In this document: positions 11,241 to 21,132 of the stretch, piece by piece
Numbering within the stretch: the first letter of the stretch is position 1
How the letters are laid out: every line of letters begins with the position of its first letter
Assembly (NCBI RefSeq): GCF_021018805.1
Contig: NC_086266.1
Location: 6,820,001-6,884,000, forward strand
Direction: 5' to 3'
DNA from: Prinia subflava
Taxonomy: Eukaryota > Chordata > Aves > Passeriformes > Cisticolidae
Length of the DNA stretch: 64,000 nt
The notes under the pieces: model-generated
Seen by the model: only the letters and a program-made list of their open reading frames with translations
Database searches by the model: none
Told to the model about the DNA's origin: nothing
Program-made: the position numbers and the translations under genes

Positions 11241-11604
11241 CCCCAGGAAGGGAAGAGCAGGCTCTGTCTGGCTGAGGCAGAGCTGTGAAGGGCTGCTCCT
11301 CATCCTGCAGCTCTGCAGCAGCCCCTGCTGCATCCCCACTGTGACCTGCCCGCTCTGCAGGGAGTGCTGGTGGCATCGCCCCAGGGGAAGGCCACCATGG
11401 TGACACTAATGTGACAATGGGTCACTGGGCAGTCACACACTGGGGTTTACCCCACTGTTCTGTACCCCAGCTCTGAGGCAGGACTGTTTTGATGGGGCTG
11501 GCTCCAAATCTCCTGGTTGATTTTGGTTGCTGGCTCAGTCCAGCACATCCTTTGCTGATGTCTTGTTTTCAGCTTTCCTCATCCTCCTCGACAGACCCAC
11601 CCCT

Positions 11605-11900
11605 CACAGATAGGTCAGGGCTGTGGGGTGGAAGGGACCTTAAAGGTCACCCAGCCCCATCCCTGCCATGGCAGGGACACCTTCCACTGTCCCAAGCCCT
11701 AATGTCCAGCCTGGCCTTGGGCACTGCCAGGGATCCAGGGGCAGCCACAGCTGCTCTGGGCACCTGTGCCAGGTCCTCCCCACCCCCCAGGAACAGTTTT
11801 TTCCCCAATACCAAATGCCAATCTCTCCCTTCCAGTTTTCAGCCATTCCCCCGTGCTCTCTGTCCCTGTTTGTTCTGTCCCTGGTGTGGCAGGGCTGTGA
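11605..11900 (-). mobile_element. CR1 LINE 3' fragment
   Basis: The plus strand reads GTGGGGTGGAAGGGACCTTA, then GCCATGGCAGGGACACCTTC, then the CCAGGGATCCAGGGGCAGCC block, in the reverse orientation of CR1. It decays after about 11,870. The long frame 11,489-12,082 crosses it and is not a gene. Confidence 0.9.
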
Positions 11901-12913
11901 GCTCCTGGCAGTGCTGCAGCCGTGCTGGGAGAGGTGAGAGCTCCCTGCTGCTGCCAGCCACGGTGCATCCCCACCCAGACCAGAGCCTCCTGCCTTTAGC
12001 AGGGCTTTGCTACTGCTGCTGCTGCTTTGCCTGCCTGAGTTGCAGAGTTGTAGCGTGCACAAACCCCACCAGACCTGGCTGAGCTCTCCACGCCTCTCCT
12101 GTGCTCTAGGACAGGCTGCAGTATTTTTTCCCTTCCTTATTGCTAAAAGCTTTTGGGGATTTTTGTCTGATTTTACTCATTGCATATGAAAAGCCCTTGG
12201 AGGGGCTGTTGGTGGGGTTTAGTGTCTGAGCTGTTCCTGGTGAGGCTCTGGGATGCTGCAGCCCCATCCTTCTGGGAGCCAGGGTTAGGAGCTGCCTGCA
12301 GGTGCTGGAAAAGGCTGGCAAAGTTCAAACTCACAGAACTGCCATTTAATTTTGGGTGTTTTTAATTTGCAGTATTTTTCTAGTAAAGTTATGCATTGGA
12401 ACAAAGATAGTATTTTTTCCCTTAACCTAAATGCTGCATCCTCTATTTATTCCTTTTTCCTTCCCTGCCAAGCACAGAGCAGTCAATGGGTGGAATTTTT
12501 TGCAAGAAATTCAGACTTTGCAATTTTAAAAAAAGTTGAGAACATGCCATAGTGCTGTGCATGTGCCAGTGAGCAAGTTGTAATGCACACAGCCAAATCC
12601 AAATGATCCCACCCTCACTTTTTCCTATCATTTACAAAAACCAGCTGGAAGGACTCAGCCCAGCAGACTGTCTCTAGCAAAGGGGAGCAAAAGTGTTTGG
12701 GTGGTGTGTGTAATATCAGGTCCAGTGTCATTGTTTCAGGGCGTGTGTGCTGGCTGGAGGGACTGGAAATCAGATATCTGTGTCTAAATCCGGATTGAGC
12801 TGTTCTGCACTGTTTGATACATGACTGAATCCATGCCCAGCCACAAAATGAAGTGAGTTGTGCTCATCTGATTTGGGAGTTGAAGGTTTAAAATAATGTA
12901 TAATGTGCTTTAA
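11901..12913. other. unique non-coding sequence
   Basis: There is a small (CTG)n-like cluster near 12,009-12,027 (GCTACTGCTGCTGCTGCTTT). Otherwise I see no repeat, RNA gene or coding signal. Confidence 0.55.
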
Positions 12914-13440
12914 CACAGAATCATGGAAGCATTTAGATTGGAAAAGACCTTTGGGATCATCAGGTCCAGCTGGTTCCACAGCAGTGCCCCGGCCACCACT
13001 GCCCCACGTCCCCAAGTGCCACATCCACAGGTCTGTTAAATCCCTCCAGGGATGGGGACTCCTCCACTGCCCTGGACAGCTCCTGCCAGGGCAGGACAGC
13101 CCTTTCCATGCAGGAATTGTCCTAAATATCCAACCTCAGCCTCCCTGGCCCAGCCTGGGGCCGTTCCCTCTCCTCCTGTCCCTGTCCCTGGAGCAGAGCC
13201 CGGCCCCCCCGGCTGTCCCCTCCTGTCAGGAGCTGTGCAGAGCCACAGAGTCCCCCTAAACCTCCTTTTCTCCAGGCTGAGCCCTTTTCCAGCTCCCTCA
13301 GCATCTTCTGGGGCTCCAGCCCCTTCCCCAGCTCTGTTCCCTGCCCTGGGCTCACTCCATCCCCTCCACGTCCTCCTCCAGAACCACCCCCAGGACTGGA
13401 GGTTCCTCAGCAGTGCCCAGTGCAGGACAGATATTCCTGC
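12914..13440 (-). mobile_element. CR1 LINE 3' fragment, second subfamily
   Basis: The plus strand starts CACAGAATCATGGAAGCATT and carries CCCCAAGTGCCACATCCACA and GGGATGGGGACTCCTCCACT, the 3' region of a CR1 subfamily different from the GATCCAGGGGCAGCC type seen elsewhere. It continues through CTTTTCTCCAGGCTGAGCCC, so about 520 bp of the 3' end are kept. It is among the longest CR1 copies in the window. Confidence 0.93.
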
Positions 13441-15454
13441 TCCTAAGTTTCCATAAATAGGGTCTGTGGTGTGTACCAGGTCCATGTTTGTTCTCCTAAA
13501 TATGCACATTTTGTATAAAATTGCACATGAACGATTTTGCTGTTTTCCAAAACTTCCCAAATGTGTAACTTCGATGACACAAATCTTGTGGCTGAGAGGG
13601 AGTGGGAACCACGTGGAAATTCTGAGTCAAATGCTGTTGTTGCAGGTTGAATAGCACAGAAACGTATCTGTTTGAAAGGAAAACTATTCTTTTTACAGGG
13701 TTTTTAAGAAGTCCAAAGTACAAAACTTTAAACTAGTAAAATCCTTATTTTCACTTCATGCCTTTTAGTTTACTTTGAGCTGTAAGCAGTCAATTTTCTG
13801 TAGCAGTGATACAGCTCTAGTTTTTCTGGCCACTGGAATACATGGGGTATTCTCATTTTTAGACCAAATTACACTCTTCCTGCCCTGATGTATGAAAATA
13901 TCACAATTTGCTGTTGCAAAAAAATAAGGTGCTGGAGCCTTGCCATGTTGGAGATAGGGCAAAAGTAGTTTTAATCTCAGTGTAAGCACAAAGTAGTTGT
14001 CTACAGTTTGGCTTTTCTTTTTAACAAACAAACAACACCTTGGAGATTTAAAGGAGATTTTAAATTACAAAAGGTGTCTGTTGCTGTCCTCATGATGGTC
14101 ACTTTTGCCTGTGTTGTCCATGTGGAGGACCAGGGAGGGTTTGTTGGTGCTTTGTGATCCCTGCCCTCGTGGCTGCCCACGAGTATTCCCTGTGGAGTCC
14201 CAGGATGATCAATTGAGGGATAAATGCAGGGAACTGAACGTTTCACTCCTGTTCTGTGTGGCTTTTAGGCCCTTTTGAGGCTGCCACCAGGAAGGGCTTT
14301 TTTTCCCCCTCTTTCCTCTCCGTTCACATTTGCCCTGCCATTCCATTTGCTCTGGAGAGGGCAAATCCCAAAAGTTGACCCCCAGAGCATCCCTGCAGAT
14401 CCTGGAGCCGTCCCAGGGACAGCAGAGCTCCGGACTGGGCACCTCAGCAGGAATCTGGAGGGGGAAGGAGCTGGAGTTGGTTGGAAAGACGCTTGGTAAT
14501 TTTATTCCTTGTCATTTCAGACACGGCTCTGTGACAGTCCTTATGATCTTCAGCCATGCATTAATCTCGGTGCTGCTGAGCTTCACACCACTGCTCTTCC
14601 ACCATTATAGTGCAGGGTTTCTGTGCATTCCAATTGGAAATAAATTTCTTTATTACACATTCTCTGACCTTGGCATGTTTGTAACCCTGGCGATTGTTAG
14701 AGGGGTAAAAGGAGGACTTCTGGGAATAATTGCCTTGTTTGTTCTTTATCTCTGAAGCATTGATACCTGCAGTTCTGGGCTGAAATAATTAAATCTCAGA
14801 ATCGCAACCACACCGAGAGAATCTTTCTGTTTCTGCAGGCAACGTTTTATTTTTTCTGTGGGTATAAAAGTGCAGCTTCCATTTGCAGACTCTCCACAGT
14901 GACTTTTGGAAACGGGTCACGCTGGATGTCCAGCTAGAACTGTTTTGCTTTGAGGTTGTAGCTCTGTGAAAAAGATGTCACCTTAAAAATAATCCCAGGA
15001 AAACATGTGCGGGAAGGGGAGTCGGGAATCAGGTGGTGCTTCTTGGTATCCATAGCGAAAACAATTTTAGAAACCACTCCTCTCATAAATACTGCATTTT
15101 TGGGATAGTTCTTCTTGTATTCTCTATTGCCAAGTGCATTGGCATGAAAGCAGCTTTCCTCAAAAATTAATCCATGCCTGCTGTCTTTTCCCGATGGGGT
15201 GACAAGCGCTGTTGTAAGCGGAGCTGTGAAACTCCATGAGAAAAAATTTAGGGCAAAAATTTATTAAGGACTTGAAAAACAAAATGTTCAGATATTCTGG
15301 AAAAAAAAAAAAATATCCCCAAATGAAACAAATTGACCTCTTCCCATGGCAGCCGGGGCTGTGCCGGGTGTGAGCCTGGAGCTTCCCGTTGCTGCTGCTG
15401 CATCCCGGATCCCTGCAGAGCATCCCAGCACAGCTCAGCTGCAGCGTGGGCACT
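13441..15454. other. unique sequence with a membrane-type ORF candidate
   Basis: AT-moderate unique sequence. The segment 14,521-14,755 is listed separately as a possible terminal exon or conserved block. An A-run lies at 15,301-15,313. A TATA-like GTATAAAAG at 14,861 has no accompanying gene. Confidence 0.5.
14521..14755 (+). other. hydrophobic ORF after a splice acceptor
   Basis: The acceptor ATTCCTTGTCATTTCAG precedes position 14,521, and the frame then stays open for 78 codons to TGA. The translation is strongly hydrophobic with three segments that could span a membrane (around VLMIFSHALISVLLSF, FLYYTFSDLGMFVTLAIV and GLLGIIALFVLYL). It could be the last exon of a multi-pass membrane protein. 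Equally, T-rich conserved DNA translates into hydrophobic residues by default. No family is recognised. Confidence 0.15.
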
Positions 15455-15652
15455 GGAGAGGCAGGGAGGGAATTCTGCCCTGTGAGCAGGTGAGAGGCTG
15501 CCCAGAGCAGCTGTGGCTGCCCCTGGATCCCTGGCAGTGCCCAAAGCCAGGTTGGAGCAGTGGGACAGTGGGAGGTGTCCCTGCCCATGGCACAGGGGAG
15601 GACAGGATGATCTTCAAGGTCCCTTCCATCCCAAACCACTCTGGATTCTCTT
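15455..15652 (+). mobile_element. CR1 LINE 3' fragment
   Basis: On the plus strand CTGCCCAGAGCAGCTGTGGC leads into CTGGATCCCTGGCAGTGCCC and ends near AGGTCCCTTCCATCCCAAAC, the CR1 sense 3' end. It is about 200 bp and 5' truncated. Confidence 0.9.
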
Positions 15653-16255
15653 TTGTGGCTTTGCTGCTGATCTGCTGAGGAGAAGAGTGGGGCTGCTCAC
15701 TGCACTCACCTTCCTCCTCCATGAACTTGCACAAAGCTCTTTTGTTTCTTCTTTTTGAACATTGCCCCAGTGTAAGAGTAGGTTTATACAGGAGCCAGTA
15801 AAATACTTTTTAAAAATGTGTTTTCTCTCCTCTCTCTTTTCCCAAAGGACACAGTAGGATATTCTTCCATTGTAATCGAAGTCATTTCAACACCTTGTTT
15901 TCTAGCTCCTACAATTTATACAGAGCAACCAGGTTGTTCCGTGCAGAGGACCTAGAAAAAAATAAAATAAAAGCAGAGAGAGTCTTGTTAGCAGCTGGGG
16001 CAGACTTGTTGTGCTTGTCAGGATGTCAGCTGTGTTCGCATGGAGGCACGAGCCTGTCTTGGGTGAGAAGCAGCCTGGGGGAGACAAGGGCTTGCTGGTG
16101 GGTGTGGGTGTCACCCAGTGCGGGGTGTGACAGCAGGTGCCTCCCCCAGGGCTCAGGGACAGCAGCATCCAGGGCTGCCCTCCTGCTCTCTGGGTACCCA
16201 GAAACCCCTTCCTCACTCAGGTTCTGTAGTATCCTAAAGTTGTGCTGGAAAAAAG
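15653..16255. other. unique non-coding sequence
   Basis: There is a poor A-rich stretch at 15,956-15,972. No repeat family or gene is recognised. Confidence 0.5.
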
Positions 16256-16696
16256 TGATGCTTTCAGTTTTATCTTCCCTGTATTTCAGGCTCTGTGCTG
16301 CCCAGGGTGCAGCTCTGAGCTCACACTCAGGGTCACTCAGCTCTGCACACAGCAGGGACACAAAACAAATCCTTCTCCTGCTGCACACCAAGGACAACTT
16401 TCAGCCCCAAAAGCACAAACAAGGGTGGCTGGAGGGAGGAACAAGGATGGGACCTCCCAGCCTGGAGCTGGAATTGGACAATTAAACCCCAATGTGCAAA
16501 TGGACTAAAACTTATAAAAGTGTGAGACCTGGTGACTGTTTGTCCATTTTGGGACCATTTTGGGTCCACCTTGGGTGTAGCCCTGGCCAGGCTCTTGTCC
16601 TGCCCAAGGTGGATCCTGGAGGCCTTTCAATAAATCCCTACTTTATTCTCTGGCTCTGTCCAGTCTCTGTTCCAGGTCAGCCTTCCCAAGGCATCA
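16256..16696 (+). mobile_element. solo LTR of an endogenous retrovirus
   Basis: The segment has short inverted ends (TGATGC at 16,256 and GCATCA ending at 16,696), a TATA box CTTATAAAAG at 16,511, and AATAAA at 16,629, about 110 bp downstream as expected for U3-R-U5 order. No primer-binding site, polypurine tract or internal retroviral coding sequence flanks it. I see no target-site duplication (AAAAG against CAAGC), so the exact ends or the integrity of the insertion are uncertain. Confidence 0.7.
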
Positions 16697-17402
16697 CAAG
16701 CACCTGGATCACACCTCAGGGTGCTTTTTCCAGCTCACCATGTCACCTGTGTGGCAGCACATCCTTCTTGGAGGTGAAGCTTGAGGCAGGGGAGTGTCCA
16801 GAGAGGCCGTGGGACCTCCTGAAATACAGCTGGGCATGGCTGTGGAAATCTTTTGGATGAAGGAGATGGCTCCTGTGGGTCTGTATGGAAGGAGTGAGAG
16901 TGGAACAGCCCCAGAGTGGAGGCCCAGTTTGTGAGCTGGACTTGGGCAAACAGAGGAATAACTCTGGGCACTCATCACCCTTGAGCTTCATTGTGGGTGC
17001 AGCACAGGAGAAATCAGAGCCTCTGTAGGGAGACTGATTTGACATGCACGTGGTGACAGAAGGTGTGGTGGGGCAGAATCCTTGCAGAAAAGAGAGCAGG
17101 ACTGCTGTGTTTGCTTTCCTGCTGAAATCCTCTCTGCTGCAGACCCCTCCAGAGGTCTGAAGGTGTTGGCTGAAGTTTCTTCTGAATTATTGGCCAAGCT
17201 GTCTTAACCCTCTCAGACATTAGGGCTGGGGGGACAGTCAGAGAAGTGCAGTGCAAATGGCATCACTTCCCAGTGCTGTGTGCAGGCTGATGCAGTTTGA
17301 GCAGGCTCCTCTAACCCCCAGAACCCCTGAGGATCAGCACAGTGGCCTCTTAAGTGTGATCATCTCACGTGGTGTTACCTCCCAAGCAAAGGTAACACAG
17401 AT
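16697..17402. other. unclassified sequence between an LTR and a duplicated segment
   Basis: I recognise no repeat family here. Open frames up to 120 codons are without domains. The sequence could contain remnants of retroviral origin, but nothing supports that directly. Confidence 0.4.
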
Positions 17403-18013
17403 CTAATCACATCTCAGCATTAAATTCACATTAGTTGAAGAAAGAAGGGTTCAGGAATGTGCCCTCTGAAGGCTCCCTGGGTTTTCCTGACAAACCACAG
17501 CACCTGGCTCTTGCAGGTCCTGTCTTTGGGTTGGGTGATGCTTTAATAAAGCAAGGATATTCTTAGCCATGGGTAAAGAATTCCCACGTTTTCATTTGCA
17601 TGTTAGCCCACAGTGTCATTATACAGCCACCAAAATCCCTTCCTGTGCAGGACTTTCTTCCCAGTTGTGCTGTTCCCTCTCCTGTTTTTTGTCTGGGAAG
17701 GTGCCTCACTTCACTCAGGACCACCTCGTGAGCAGCACTCCAGAAACTTCCCTGCCCTCTTAAGGGGGCCCTCCCAAAACTGCCAGATCTGAAAGAAGAT
17801 CTCAAAAATCACACAGAGATTTTTCCTTTTGGAAAAAATAGAACTGAAACTGAGGTGATATCACCAAAGCACAGCCACACTCCAAGGAGGAGCTGCTGGG
17901 GATGCATCCTCCAAACAGGGATCTGGAAGGGCAGAGCCCCCCAAACAAGGACCTGGAAGGGCAGAGCCCCCCAAACAGGGATCTGGAAGGGCAGAGGCCA
18001 AGAGCAGCTGCAG
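17403..18013 (+). repeat. left copy of permuted inverted duplication (blocks A-B)
   Basis: Block A (17,403-17,684) and block B (17,691-18,013) each match, in reverse complement, blocks at 20,365-20,620 and 20,733-21,132. Anchors include CCCACGTTTTCATTTGCATG (A) and AACTGAAACTGAGGTGATAT (B). Block A holds an octamer ATTTGCAT and an AATAAA. Block B ends with three 30-bp minisatellite units. The A-B order on the plus strand is kept in the right copy although each block is inverted, so this is not a simple inverted repeat. Confidence 0.88.
17908..17997 (+). repeat. 30-bp minisatellite, 3 units
   Basis: Units read like GGGATCTGGAAGGGCAGAGC followed by CCCCCAAACA. Being 30 bp, they repeat a 10-residue pattern in any frame. 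The matching array in the right copy (20,751-20,898) has five units. Confidence 0.9.
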
Positions 18014-18119
18014 AGGAAATTGCAGGAGGATGGCAGCTAAAAGGACAGCCTGGTTTCAGAGGCAGAACACACATGTCTCACATAGCAGGATGTTCCAGTC
18101 TCTTCTCTCCACAGATGTA

Positions 18120-18545
18120 ATTAATCCATAAATGGAATAATGTATTCACTTCTGGACACCTCATTACCAGAGAAGACATTGACAAATTGAGCAGAGTACA
18201 AAGAAAACAACAAAAATGTTTAAAGGTTTGAAGGGAAAAAATTCTCTGGGAAGATCAAAAGATTTGAATACGTCCAGCTTTAAGCAAGAGCACAGCTTAG
18301 TTGGACAAGATGTGTATCACTAAGTGCTTGAAAGGTGTAAACATCAAGCAGAAAAACCAGCATGGAGGGCTTTTAGCAGGAAAAATGGAATTAAATTAAT
18401 AAAAAAGAAAACTTTCTATGAAAATCTTGTTGCACAGTCAGTCTTGAGGGACTGTGGTAATGTTTGCAAGGAAACCTGACTGGACAAATCTTTAGTAAGT
18501 GTCCAGCAGCCAGGAGAGGGTTAGAACTTGCATGGTGATCTCTGA
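18120..18545 (+). mobile_element. old, diverged CR1-type LINE fragment
   Basis: TTCTGGACACCTCATTACCA, GAGCAGAGTACAAAG and ATGTTTAAAGGTTTGAAG match the general plan of the CR1 region upstream of the 3' end (GGACACCTC-, GAG-GTCCA-AG, AAAGG-). It is AT-rich and far more decayed than the other copies, indicating an older subfamily. The 3' end is not resolvable. It lies between the two arms of the inverted duplication. Confidence 0.6.
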
Positions 18546-19458
18546 CAGCTGTTCCCCCTCTTATCTCAGATACTGATATAATCTAGGACTTCCACACAAG
18601 TGCCTTATCTAAAGATCTGGACCAATTCAATAAATCAAAGTAACAGCATCTATGCATGGCTGCCCCAGCCAGATCACAGCTGAGGGACTCAATCCTGGCA
18701 TCCCTTGTTCTCCCAAAACTGCAGCAGGTCTCTAATGGTAACAAAACCTGCAAAGAAACACAAAATGGGGGAAAAAAGTGTTAGACCTGCTCTAAATAAC
18801 CCAGACAGCTCTCACACCCCCTGCCAGGACCACAAACCTTTCCCAAGCAAACACCGTCTCCAAGTCCATCAGACTTTGCCCAGGGAGATCCTGCCAGGTC
18901 AGATTAAGCTTTTGTATCAGGACATGTTCAATAGCAACACATTCCTCCTCCTCTGCTCACCTCAGAGGGTACCAAATAACTGAAATCAACCTTCTATTGA
19001 AGGGAGATAATTAAAAAACTGCATTAGGCCAGGTGCAAGCCTGCAGCACCGTTTAATGACTCCTGTCATCAGACTGACACTTGGTAGCTGTGCCTCATCC
19101 AACAAGTTGCTAGCAGAAGGACTAACCATGGAATTTTCTTTAAAAAGAGTCTTTCAGAGCAGAAAGTAGGGAAAAACCAAAACAGCCAATTTGATAGGAT
19201 GCCCCACACCAAAAAAAGCTGGTGTCATCCTCTCCTCTCTGCCCCATCAGGAAGTCTCATCCAGGCAATACCTTTCCACTGGAGCTGCCAGGCTGTCCTT
19301 GGCAGGTGTTTCTGCAGTCAGGAGCACTGAGCACATGGAATTTATTTCCCTTTCCTAAGGGATGGCAGACAGCAGCTCCTCATCCAACCCGAGACCCTGT
19401 GCTGAGCCCAGCCACAGACAGACACAGAGCCATAAAACACCTCAGCATTCCTATTCCC

Positions 19459-19489
19459 CTTTTTTTCTTTTTTTTTTTTTTTTTTTTAA
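19459..19489. repeat. T-rich run
   Basis: Near-continuous T after CCCC, broken by one C. It looks like a poly(A) tail read in reverse, but no retroposon body is identified. Confidence 0.85.
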
Positions 19490-20142
19490 CTTTAACAAAA
19501 GGTTAAGCTGTAGAAGAAGGACAATCTGCAAGGCAGGTCGTGTAGAGGCCCTCTCCTGGTGTGGACACGGGGCTGTGTTTGGGGGTCATGGATGTGCCTC
19601 AGCCCGGGCTGTGCACGCTCCGTGCCCAGGGTCTCTCCTTTCCTCCCCACATTCTGAAGGAGAACAGGAGGGGCTGTGCAGAGGTTGGCAGCCTGTGCTG
19701 TCCAGCACTGCCTCATTTCCATGACAAAGGGAGGTTTGAACATCCTTCAGCAAATGTGATGATTCCCATCTAGCTTCCCACTGCAAACCTGGCACTGAGC
19801 GTCCCCAGCTCCTGATATCCTATTTACTCAGGCAGAGGAACAGCAGCAAATACACTTTAGGGCCTTTTTGCTATTTATTGCAGTTTTTCTTGGAATTGTC
19901 TGTATCTATAGGATTCCTCCCAGTCTCACAGCACTGCCACAGCCCCGTCTGCAGCCCCTGTGGTGGTTCCCAATAAAGTAATGAACTTCTTGATCAATTC
20001 TTCCCTCCCCAAAACACTACAACGAGGGCTGGCAGGCTTTTACCCTGTGAAAATATCAATGTTTGTTGCTTGCTGAGGTGGGATTTGCAGCCACCCTGAG
20101 CCAGGCAGCTTGTTTGACACCTTGCCATGCCAGGGGAGCAGA

Positions 20143-20232
20143 CACGGATCTGTCAGGTCACCAGGAATGCACACACGGATCTGTCAGGTCACCAGGAATG
20201 CACACACGGATCTATCAGTCACCAGGAATGCC
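20143..20232 (+). repeat. 31-bp tandem repeat, 3 units
   Basis: Units begin CACGGATCTGTCAGGTCACC and end AGGAATGCACA. The first two are identical; the third has a TCTATCAG change with a short deletion. The near identity of the first two suggests recent expansion. Confidence 0.92.
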
Positions 20233-20364
20233 ACTCTGGGAGAGCTTTCCAGAGGCAAACACTTAGATCCTAACACAGAACATCCAGCTGGGCACCCCAC
20301 CCTGCTGCTTCCTGCACCATCCCTGCCCCACAGCCCGGGAACATCGCTGGAAACTCGGGATGCA

Positions 20365-20620
20365 CAGGAGAGGGAGCAGCACAGCTGGGAAGAAAGTCCT
20401 GGAAAAGAAGGGGATTTTGGTGGCTGGATGATGACACTGTGGGCTGACATGCAAATGAAAACGTGGGAATTCTAATAAAGCATCACCTACCTAGACACAG
20501 GGCCAGCAAGAGCCAGGTGCTGTGGTTTGTCAGGAAAACCCAGGGAGCCTTCAGAGGGCACGTTCCTGAACCCTTCATTCTTCAGCTAATGTGAATTAAA
20601 TGTTGAGATGTGATTGGATC
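20365..20620 (-). repeat. right copy, block A inverted
   Basis: Reverse complement of 17,403-17,684, for example GACATGCAAATGAAAACGTG and GATGTGATTGGATC. It lacks about 26 bp present on the left around the AATAAA region. The left boundary (CAGGAGAGGG) is where the left copy jumps from A to B. Confidence 0.88.
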
Positions 20621-20732
20621 AGAAGGTCCCCCCTGAGTCTCCTTTTCTCCAGGCTGAGACCCTTCACCAGCTCCCTCAGCCTCTCCTGGGGCTCCAGCCC
20701 CTTCCCCAGCTCCGTTCCCTGCCCTGGACACG
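20621..20732 (-). mobile_element. CR1 LINE fragment inside the right duplicated copy
   Basis: CTCCTTTTCTCCAGGCTGAG, then TCTCCTGGGGCTCCAGCCCC, then AGCTCCGTTCCCTGCCCTGG, matching the CR1 segment also seen at 13,260-13,350. It sits exactly between inverted blocks A and B and is absent from the left copy. Confidence 0.88.
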
Positions 20733-21132
20733 CTGCAGCTGCTCTTGGCCTCTGCTCTTCCAGGGCCCTCTCTGGGGGGCTCTGCCCTTCCAGGTCCCTG
20801 TTTGGGGGGCTCTGCCCTTCCAGGTCCCTGTTTGGGGGGCTCTGCCCTTCCAGGTCCCTGTTTGGGGGGCTCTGCCCTTCCAGGTCCCTGTTTGGGGGGA
20901 TGCATCCCCAGCAGCTCCTCCTTGGAGTGTGGCTGTGCTTTGGTGATATCACCTCAGTTTCAGTTCTATTTTTTCCAAAAGGAAAAATCTCTGTGTGATT
21001 TTTGAGATCTTCTTTCAGATCTGGCAGTTTTGGGAGGGCCTCCCCGAGAGGGCAGGGAAGTTTCTTGAGTGCTGCTCACGAGGTGGTCCTGAGTGAAGTG
21101 AGGCACCTTCCCAAATTTGTGATGTCCCAGAC
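20733..21132 (-). repeat. right copy, block B inverted, with 5-unit minisatellite
   Basis: Reverse complement of 17,691-18,013, for example ATATCACCTCAGTTTCAGTT. It includes five 30-bp minisatellite units (20,751-20,898; TCTGCCCTTCCAGGTCCCTG) against three in the left copy, and about 16 extra bp near 21,113-21,128 that the left copy lacks. Confidence 0.88.

Larger units (their letters stand above)
7373..11604. other. unique sequence with AT-rich blocks
   Basis: No interspersed repeat is recognised. Two AT-rich complex blocks (8150-8470 and 9770-9960) look like conserved non-coding DNA and are listed separately. Short homopolymer runs lie at 9748-9769 (G then A) and 9959-9972 (A). The part from 10,000 to 11,400 is GC-richer, with several open frames of 70-146 codons and no recognisable domain. 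Confidence 0.5.
18546..20364. other. spacer between the inverted duplicated blocks
   Basis: Mostly unclassified. It contains a T-run at 19,459-19,489 and a three-unit 31-bp repeat at 20,143. An AATAAA lies at 19,971. No gene or ERV coding sequence is recognised; frames reach only about 120 codons. Confidence 0.45.

Noticed and set aside
17300..18100. Interpretation of blocks A and B as two LTRs of one provirus
   Set aside because: The blocks do not resemble each other, lack TG...CA termini, and proviral LTRs are direct, not inverted.
19840..20010. Possible LTR with AATAAA at 19,971
   Set aside because: No TATA box in range, no paired termini; the hexamer alone is not enough.
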